Source: Lactarius indigo (lineage: Eukaryota > Basidiomycota > Agaricomycetes > Russulales > Russulaceae). Taken from it: a stretch of DNA of 64,000 nt. A model generated the notes under the pieces. That model was not told where the DNA came from. It saw nothing but the letters and a program-made list of their open reading frames with translations, and did not search any database. This document shows, piece by piece, positions 55,600-64,000 of this stretch; within the stretch, counting starts at the first letter, position 1; each line of letters opens with the position of its first letter. The stretch is from NCBI GenBank assembly GCA_025766275.1, contig JAFKAC010000025.1, positions 372,001 to 436,000 of the forward strand, read 5' to 3'. The translations under genes were made by a program, and so were the position numbers.

Positions 55600-57250
55600 C
55601 AGTGGTTTTGAGTCCCACGGCAAAAAGAGCGCGTTCAGCTGATGTCCAACATCGAGTCATGCGTTAGATAGACGTGCGCCTGTAGGATATACTTTGGTAA
55701 TGTCACAAGTACGAGGACATGAAAAAAAAACCTGTATGTGGAAAAAATATCATACTACCCACCCGCAAATCCCGACGCAATTGCAACCGTGGAATGCCTC
55801 GAAGTTTAATGTGTGACACGCATCTCGCAATCGAACGTATCTCAATACAGCTCCTTACTGCTGGGATAGCTTCCAGGGCAGCGTCAATCATTTAATCACT
55901 GACTCGAGCAGCGGCACGATGAGGCGTGCTCGTGGAAGTTGGAACAGATCCGCGCAATTGTCCGACTTGACCGCCACGTGCATTGGCTCTTTGCGTGGTG
56001 ATGCCTCCCGCGGGCACAGGGTCCGAGTCGGACGCAGAACGTATTATGTTTGCGCCGTGGCCTGCACTTTGGGTGACACTATTATGACACTGTGCGATCA
56101 GTGTCATCTTGGTCAGTCACAAAGTGGACACATGCCATGCCAGCAGCTACGCGATACCCACGCCCGCGCTATCGACAACGCTATACAGATGGCCCTTCCC
56201 CCTGCACTTAACGTGTGAGATGTGAAAAGGGAAGAAAATACGCAAACGTACACGTAGAACTCCTGCACTGACCTGTAAACAGCGATAGCACCCAACGAAG
56301 ATGCCCAGCTAGCCTGTCTCCCCAATTAGACCTGCAATCACCTTTCGAGAACTGCGCGCCGACAGGCAGACCTTTTGCGCCGCGCACCAGAGGGTGCTGC
56401 AGTTTGGCGAGCGCCTTCGCGCTACCGTACTAGGGTACGGCATCATGTGCTGCCAAGAAGTAAGAGATCAACGGATAATGGGTCTTCTATCCGCATAGAC
56501 CGATTGAAATTATGTTATTCTCGGGCAATTCTTGCTTATCATTATCGAAGTAAATGCGAACATGGCCGTGCACGTGGGATATTGTAGCCTGGGGCGATGT
56601 GGAGTCGAGACAGTAGCGCTAGTTGAACGCCAGCTAGTATAGAACGAGACAAACTGACTCCTGAGCGCCTGAATTGAATATGCCCGCAGAGGGTGCACGG
56701 CAAGAATAACACTTTTAGCAGATAAACCCCAGTCACAGACCTGCAGTTGGGCTGATTAAACTCGGATGGGCGTAGCAGTCCCCTGGGATCTAGCACGAGA
56801 TGACCTCTGCAGCTGAAGACACAGGCTAGCAACGAATCGAGCACCCTTTTCCCGCAGCCCACTTTCCCACCACGGAATCAATCTGTTGGGGTCAATGCTG
56901 AGACAGTTAGATCAGGAATAAACACCGGCAGAGGATCCACCAATATTTTTTCTTTTTCGCTTTGCTTTAGCTTCAAGTCTGATAATGGTTCTGCTCAGAC
57001 CCAAGGTTCTTGCGGCGGCGCGTTGTCGAAACACGTCGTCGGAATCAGATATGAGCCTTGCTTGAAATGGTTCGAACGTAGACTGGTGACGTTCCTAGTT
57101 CGAACGTACGTACGATTCGCATGTAGTCACGTGGATATTGGTAAGCATTAGTCACGCTCGGGTCGGATCGACGCCGAACCAGTGAACGTTCCCACACGCA
57201 CCACACACAGCCATTTCAACCTCAGGCCTCAGGGCTCTAGTCTCTAGCCA
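55600..57250. other. Spacer between the two duplicated segments
   Basis: Several short ORFs, none with a paralogue or recognisable motif. The longest (55919-56218, 99 codons, containing VCAVACTLGDTIMTLCDQCH) may be chance. I see no supportable gene. Confidence 0.4.
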
Positions 57251-57279
57251 AGCTAGCTATGATAGGACTTCAGCTTTGT

Positions 57280-58060
57280 CGTGTCACTATCTTTTCTGGC
57301 GCACGTTCGTCCTTTGTTTCTTGTCGCTCTCATTGTCATTTTTTTTCCATACAAATCAAGTTCCCATGTCTCGCTGGCAGGCTCGGCACCTATGCTTCAA
57401 TTCCCACTGCTCAAACTGGCAGATTTGGAAAGATGCATATACGACGTTACTAGTCACCTCACCCCTCCTGTCATTCTCCACGCTGCTTGCACGCATATGC
57501 TCCTTCTGGCCGTTCTCCATTGCCAGTGGCGTAGAGAGATTAGTAAAATTGTACGGGATTGGCCGTTAAAAGTGGTACTTGCATTGGCTTGTGCGTGGTA
57601 TACCAAAAACTTCACTGATGCAGATCCAAGACACTCGGTAGGAGTTAAAGCGATTAGAGAACATCGAGGTGAGTCGCGCCGCCCCTTCCTTCTCCCAGGC
57701 AACACCAATGGGGCACCAACTACTGAGTAAGTCTAATTCCCATGATGTGGGTATCACGTGCGTAGCGCTTTCCGGTACTTTAAATTTCACCATAACGTCT
57801 TGTCCGCCACCATCCGAAACGCAGGCCCACGGTATACACACAACTGGACCGTTTTTCCCATGAGTAGCATTAGTAAGTCCTTCGCTATCGTGATGGCTCG
57901 CGACCCGCCAAATATCCATCATTTCGAGCTTTCCAAGTATTCCGTGTGATTGGGAACCGAGTAAGAGTTGAGCTCTCTCTAATTTAACCTCACTTTTTTT
58001 TTGCACCTGCAGCCCTGTCGTACCATTCGCTCAGAGGTTATATCCGAGTTGCTACGTCCG
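57280..58060 (+). pseudogene. Plus-strand relic in duplicated segment, copy 2
   Basis: Better preserved than copy 1: an open stretch to 57730 reads FLVALIVIFFPYKSS, then LADLERCIYDVTSHLTPPV and HAACTHMLLLAVLHCQWRRE. Further blocks near 57758-57863 and 57860-57949 need frame changes. No ATG begins the first frame (it opens with GTG), so it is treated as decayed. Confidence 0.35.
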
Positions 58061-58114
58061 TTGTACGTTGTGCAATTACAAATACAGGTATCAGTATAAA
58101 GAGCCACAGTCGAG

Positions 58115-58787
58115 TTAAGATGCAATTTTCTTGGGTAATCGACGGCCCTCTTCGATCCATGGCATATCAGTGACCCCGATAGCCATTCCACCCCGCAAAG
58201 CACTCCCCGATAGCTCACCGTCGTGGGTGTTCGCGTGGAGTTGCGACGGCATCGCAACAAGGACGCCGACTTGTAGGCGGCAGATTCCCTTGCCCTGTTT
58301 CTCTCTCTCCCTCCTCACCCTCGTACTATCGCCCCGAAGTCTTCCCACCTCCTGACCAGGTCCAGATGCATTTTTGACTTCTACATCGTTCGAGACCGTC
58401 ACGGAGAAAGGCTATGAAGGGGAAGTGGTGGACCATAAACGGCGATGATCGTCCACCCGATACAGGACAGGGGGTTGTACTCACCATGTATTCTTCCCAT
58501 TTCAGGTTCTTTAAGGTATAACGTTCTGCCCAGGCGTCGAACATCTCCGGTCGATTCTTTGCAGGATCACCGTCGTTCTTTTGCCCTCGTGCGATCGGGA
58601 TGTGGGTCAAAATGGGCTGGAACGCCTCCCCAGAGAGGAGCTTCCTCCACATACAAAGCGATAGCATAGAGATCGCGATGAAACCGGCGCAAATGAGAAC
58701 GACGAAAATAGGAGGCAAGCCACCCTTTGGCGAAGACGACTGGGTGGAAATGGCCGCTCGTGCTATCATAGTCCCAGCGAGCGACAT
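58115..58787 (-). CDS. Single-pass membrane protein, paralogue 2
   Basis: Two exons: 58787-58485 and 58411-58115, with a 73-nt intron at the same place as in paralogue 1; 600 nt, 199 residues. Hydrophobic span PPIFVVLICAGFIAISMLSL, then PEMFDAWAERYT and LQVGVLVAMPSQLH. ATG 58787 is chosen because it matches the internal Met of paralogue 1; an upstream in-frame extension to 58874 exists but has no conserved start. Same strand and spacing to the plus-strand relic as in copy 1, so the whole segment was duplicated. Confidence 0.7.
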
Positions 58788-58999
58788 GGAAGGCGTGGTG
58801 AGGGTTGAGGGGTGCTTGTCTGGGAATCGTGTTCCATTTTGGCCGTGACCAAGGTGTGTGCACGAAACGTTCAAGTTGATACTGTACCCTCGCTAAATGG
58901 ACTAATTAATTAATGGCCGACTACCGTCTGTGACTTGGCGTGCCCATGGCGAAAAGAGCGCGTCCAGCTGATTTAGGGGTGGGATCAACATGCACTCGT

Positions 59000-61749
59000 A
59001 AACCATACCGTAGTACGTTGCATGCATGAATGGGTACGTGAGACAACGTCGCTAGTTGAGGGTACAGACTTGAGAATGACGCGGTGAGACCAACTTGAGT
59101 GCATGGATGGAAAACGACAGCGGAAGGGGGAAGGTGCACAGCGAGAACCCGAAGCCTACCAGCATATCGGCGACAATTGATGTGCCTTGACGTGTGTGTG
59201 CAGCTGGCACTTTCGGGAGCTCGGGAGCTGAAAACAACGAACCGAGTTCCCTTTTTCCCATCACAGCGTCAGTTTGAAGGGATAATTTGTTTAGAAATAA
59301 CCCGGGAATTTTCTATTGCTGTGGTAGCGCAACAACTTTTTCGTTTTGCGGCGCTCGAGGCCAAACCACGGTTGCACGGCAAATTCCGACCAACTCCGCT
59401 TCTTTGTCGATCGTGAGTCAGCGCTAAGCCAGCAACTCGGGAGCCTACCCCCACGATGAAAGTGACCCACCTCACCAAGCATCTCGACATCCTCACATAT
59501 CTTTACTTCTCTCACTTGTGTTCTGTTAGTTGATAACGAAGCAAAGTCGCTAGGCAAGGAGCTCGTATTTGGTTCCCGGCCCATGCGCTGCGTGTTTACA
59601 CGCACGCCCGTGTCTGCTGGAGTCATCCGCCCGTGCCCACTCACACTCGAAAATTGTTTGAAACTCACAAAGGCCAAGAATAGAGCCACCAGTGACGTTT
59701 TGTCGCCATTTTCGCCTTTCGTCTTTCTGCACTCGCGTTCAGTCTTCCCTTCAACACGGAATGGAACTTGAAGGACTAGAAGGCTAGATTGGAAGGACTC
59801 AGGTTATAGTAAGTGGCCAATACCAATCAAAAATATACAGTGACTCGTATCTGTCTGTTTTCTCTGTGTGAGCTAGGTTGTGCCCGCTAGGTTGTGCCCT
59901 TGTATTCTCGTTCCGTATCTTGTCCCTCCCCTTTTCTGTCCCTGTTCGCCTGGCACGGAGGATGGCCAGAACCTCTAGTTGATAGCGAATAGTGTAGCAT
60001 AAAACGAGAGTGAGACGGAAAACTCAGAGATTGGGGGCATCAACCGACATAAGGGAAAGTGGCGCTCAAACCGGTGCAAACAGTGAAGATAAGAATCATG
60101 GCGTACAGCCCCCAAGGACAACATACGTTAGTGTAGAAACATACGTAGAAGCACTCTTAACGCACTCTCAACAACCAATTAGCACGATAAAATTTCAATG
60201 TCCCAAGCTCCTCAAGAGGTTACCAACGTACCTGACGCAGGATTTCAATTGGCATAGGTATGGTACTCCCACATGGCCCCATCCCCGTCATTTTTACCTA
60301 CTACTACCGCCCAAATAGGTGATGATCCAAGGTTGACCCCCCTCACGTCACGGCGGAATAATATCCTCTACTCCCCTTGCAAACGATAGTTTAAGTAGTG
60401 TAACTATGTCCAACAGCTCTATACAACGTGCAGCATCGACACAGGTTAGGCAGGCACCAGGCCTCCTGAATGGAACCACGGAACTCCTGGCACAACAAGT
60501 CACACACGAGGACTACAATAGGGTAAGGGTATTGCTGATGAGGCTATTCAGGTCGTCTTATTGCGGCTGTCCTCGAACACGGTGATGATTGAAACTGCTC
60601 CGGATTTCCCGGCAGGTGTGTCGTTTAGGAAGGAAGAATCGGAGACTCGGAGCGTACTACTAATCCATCGATCCAATCAGTCTCTTCTCAACCTCGATCA
60701 AACCCTAGAAACCGCCAAAGTGCAGTGTAAGACTTATCTCTCGCAAAGATGCCGGGTGAGCTTAGGTCCCCTCCGGGTCACGGCAACCAGATATTATTGT
60801 ATAGGGTGCGCCCACTGCCCTGACGGAACATGAACACGCGGACTATTACTGACGCTATTAATATACCAAACTACACGCCTTGACGGCTTCTCTCGCACCA
60901 AGTACATCAGTTAGAGCCTTAGAGAGCCCGTCATACTATTCGATCACCTATGGCCGCCACCACTCTTTGTCTCCCATTGCCGCTTGACGACCGATCTCCT
61001 CAAGAACCTGCAGCGCTGCACAATATAACTACGCTCATTTAAACTGGCGCAGTCAGGAAAATAGGCCGTCGATCAATCCAGCGATTTCGGTCTCTCCCCT
61101 TCCCGCGCCTCTGACTCCGGACACCAACAAAAACCCCACCGGCTAATTCAAGTATTGTATCCAATTAATTCGGCTTCCACAAACTAATGCACAAAACTTT
61201 CCCGGGGCTCATAACCCCTGAAAGTGACCAACAAACTCGCCAACGAATCTGAAAGTCAGCAACACGCGCTTGCCTCATGACAATGTGCGGCAAGTCGTGT
61301 TCTCGATTACAATGACTTGTTTCAAGACTTATTTTCTCTATGTGTGCGTTCGTAATGTCAGGGTGGTTCGTCCCAGTAATTGACGTCTCTCCGCCCAGTC
61401 TTCAGTTTCAACTGGGCGACTATCGCCTAACCAAATTTACACAGTGCGTCAATAAGCCCACATTTTATTCGTGACTTTTCATGGGTCTGCGACAATATTC
61501 TGAAAATATGACTTATTTTAATGGAAAAAACGGAAATTGGGAATCTGACTCACTTGAATTCGATGTTTTTCTTTTTTTTTTTGAAAAACAAAGGCAATCT
61601 CATTTCCGTCTCATTTGCTCTCACTTGAAGATTTCATATTTAGTCTCTTGATATGTGCGAGAAAGGAGATATATAGCAAAGTAAAGTGGACGAGTCTTTG
61701 CTCGTAATTACATATCCGGGTCGTGACTGCTACTCTACGACTCACCAAG
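59000..61749. other. Gene-poor stretch
   Basis: Only short ORFs without paralogues. One at 60010-60318 (102 codons, containing YVEALLTHSQQPISTIKF) looks mildly protein-like but has no context. Nothing else is supportable. Confidence 0.4.
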
Positions 61750-63106
61750 TCAAGGAATTGGAACAGCAGACTTCTTAAGAACAATGTAACGAGCCGTACG
61801 TATGAACTGTCGGACATGTCGGGACGCTGTGAATAACCGAGGGTCCTTCTTTAGCGGGATTAGGGAGCGTAACTTGATAATGCTCAAGGAGCTACGAATG
61901 CGGTCAAACTCCTCAATTACTTTCTCGATGGTGGGGCGCGATTCTGGACTCTCCTCTGTCATTGCGTCAACTAGCTCCTGCATAAACTCGAAGCCGTTGC
62001 ATTTCTGCGATGTTATGTCAGTTCCGCAGATAGGTAAAGGTAGGTTAACGTTAACCTTACCATCAAAAACTGCTCGCGCACGACATTGCCAAGGTTATAA
62101 ATATCGGTACGAAACGGATTGCACCGTCCTACGCGCAAATGTTCCGGCGTAGTTTTATCACCACCAGGAAGAGGTTCGTCCACAACTTCTCGTGAAGCGT
62201 ACTGGCGAGACAAACCAAAGTCGGTCAGAAAGTAGCGGGGTGGTCGGTCGGTTCGGGTGTATCGCTTGGCCCTTCCCTTGAGATCCCTACTCCGATTTAT
62301 TTGGGAGATATGATACCCGTTGGGGTACATCTTGGACGGATCGAACATGATGTTGTTCACGGTACAGTTCCTATAGTAAGAGAAAAAACTGAGAAATGGA
62401 TTTTTTGGAGAAAAATACCCAGGCTCACCGGTGTGCAACGTTATTCTTGTGCATGAATTGAAGTCCCTGAGCATAAAATATGTGAGAAGTCACGGAAGAT
62501 TAGACTCAATGGAATTTCCAATCTGACCTCACAGATTTGTAGAAAGAAGGCTACAAATTCTCCAAACGTTTGAAACCGAGGATGGTTGAAAGGACGCAAG
62601 AATGGCATGACCATCAATTTTTTCTCAAGTTTGGTGCCTGACGTGTCGACGAGCTCAAGCAACGGCACACAATGGTTGCGAGGATCGTTTCTGCGCTCAT
62701 CAGAAGAAAAATATCGGATAATGGACAGTTCGTGGGATCCTTCCTCAGGAAGAACTTTCTTGAGCATAACACGTTTGCGGTCGTGCACGCGAGTCGCGTC
62801 CATCACAGATCGATACTAATGCAATCCGTCAGAGTCGGGCATGCAACACGGAATGAATTAAAAAAAAAAAACGCCTACCAGGGTAGGTTGAACATCGTCC
62901 GTCATGAAAAGGTCTTTTCCCGATCTTTTCCAAGACGGTTGCCACTCAGGGTCGTACCGAGGTCGAAGTTTGTAGCCGCTGGCCCCGATATCGCCGTAAT
63001 GATCCCGCCACCACACCTCGCTGTCGGAGAGACCCGAGGAACCATTTTCCCCGCTCTCAAGATTTACGCGCTCGGCCAATCGCTCGTCCGTCTCCGAGGC
63101 CACCAT
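61750..63106 (-). CDS. Protein-kinase-like protein with HRN instead of HRD (candidate pseudokinase)
   Basis: Five exons: 63106-62879, 62815-62528, 62466-62429, 62370-62061 and 62004-61750; introns 63, 61, 58 and 56 nt; 1,119 nt, 372 residues, all phases consistent. Kinase features in order: RVMLKKVLPEEGSHE (candidate ATP-binding Lys), KLMVMPFLRPF (hinge region), GLQFMHKNNVAHRNCTVNNI (catalytic loop), LTDFGLSRQY (DFG), and C-terminal LVDAMTEESPESRPTIEKVI with the conserved Arg. The loop reads HRNC where related agaric kinases have HRDC, so the catalytic Asp is Asn; the codon is AAC, one transition from GAC. The exon junction falls within the Arg codon before it. This is the standard agaric FunK/RIO-like small kinase layout. 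The change suggests a pseudokinase or a recent loss of activity. Confidence 0.8.
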
Positions 63107-64000
63107 TGGGCTAAGAGTCAGGAAAGAACAAAGGGAGAATAGGTCACGGTCAGGACGGTCAGGTGAGAGGAGCTCGAGAAAAGGTTCGACAAGTTCAACT
63201 GCGAAAGCGGCTTGACTGCAACGCAGGAGGGGATGTTGTCGTGAAGAGCCTGAAGTGCTAGTGACATTTGAAGAATGCCTACTTATCGTTGACCAAACGC
63301 CACAGACCCGGCTGGTGATTGCAGAATCGCCAAGCTATTGGGGAGGAACGTGTTCTTCATTTGAACTTGCAACGGTTTTCACACGTGTGGGGTCCAACTT
63401 GAAGCTTGAAGGTGCCAGGTGGGCCCATGCTTTGCACACGCCGCGGCTGCGGTTAGAAAATGAATTTCAAAATCAGAATTCTCCTTTGCCCTTAAAAAAC
63501 TCACTGGTTCATTAATGTTCTGGGAGCTTATCTGGGAATGCACCTATAGTCAATTTTTGCATAGTACCTTTACTAGGGTTGGTTATTTCAGTTGCGGTCA
63601 AAGCCATCCTGGCGAACTTGCCCGGCCCGCAAACCTCGCTTCGGAAGCATGTCCCAATTTCTCTGCTTTTTCCCAATCTACATGACCGTCGCTGTGCCAG
63701 GCTGTACTCACGTGCCTACACCATGACAAGTATTCACTAACCTCACTTCACAATATGAATACGTCGACCCGAGGAAAGCCAAGTCCGATGAAATGTAGAA
63801 CTTGAATTCGGATAGGGGTATTACATGAGTCCGTCTGCTGCTACTAGTGTGGCAATGACATGCAGCCGAAAGTTCGCACAGCACCTCACCTTGCACCTCA
63901 TCATTTCCAAACACTTTCATATTTTTCGCTCACTCCTTTTCCAAGTGTTTCTAAGTGTTTCTAAGATAAAAATCCGGTAAAAGTCTGTTGCGTCGGGAAA
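63107..64000. other. Right-edge intergenic stretch
   Basis: Upstream region of the kinase-like gene. Short ORFs only; nothing supportable to the window edge. Confidence 0.4.

Overview
The window looks like TE-rich accessory DNA from a mushroom-forming basidiomycete (Agaricomycetes). Coding sequence is split by many 43-70 nt GT-AG introns. The gene families include a Goodbye-NACHT-ankyrin STAND receptor, an alpha-kinase, DUF6532, F-box relics, a wax-synthase-like MBOAT protein and an agaric-type FunK-like kinase. The mobile elements are Plavaka (CMC), Ty3/gypsy chromovirus, a TA-target DDE transposon and a hAT MITE. No operons, CRISPR arrays or rRNA genes were seen.

Layout. 1-2138: one end of a minus-strand LTR retrotransposon (gag-like fragment, leader, 772-bp LTR). 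2148-3342: a decayed Plavaka relic carrying a 211-bp hAT-type MITE. 3343-5160: a decayed F-box-like gene. 6200-12629: a large STAND receptor gene with about 28 ankyrin repeats and one single-base frameshift. 12930-17690: two more copies of the F-box segmental repeat. 18397-36399: an 18,003-bp element with 455-bp terminal inverted repeats and a 5-bp target duplication. It holds an integrase-core (DDE) gene, a serine-rich minus-strand gene, an undefined plus-strand stretch and an intact alpha-kinase gene. A 7,676-bp chromovirus with identical LTRs is nested inside its integrase gene. 36950-38239: intact wax-synthase-like gene. 38430-44720: a fourth F-box repeat copy split by a 4.2-kb DDE transposon, itself interrupted by a solo LTR. 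45065-51209: a complete Plavaka element with a transposase and a divergent DUF6532 gene. 51210-64000: host-like DNA with a small hydrophilic-protein gene, a duplicated pair of single-pass membrane-protein genes and a protein-kinase-like gene lacking the catalytic Asp.

Most notable. (1) The 18-kb element has exact ends, a matching target duplication, a retroviral-type integrase and an intact alpha-kinase passenger. I do not recognise it as a described superfamily. (2) Both LTR families carry a self-priming signature: 10-11 nt at the TATA-predicted transcript start is complementary to a primer site 2 nt past the LTR. (3) The receptor's ankyrin region is built from phase-0 exon-plus-intron modules. 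All identifications come from reading the sequence; no database search was run.
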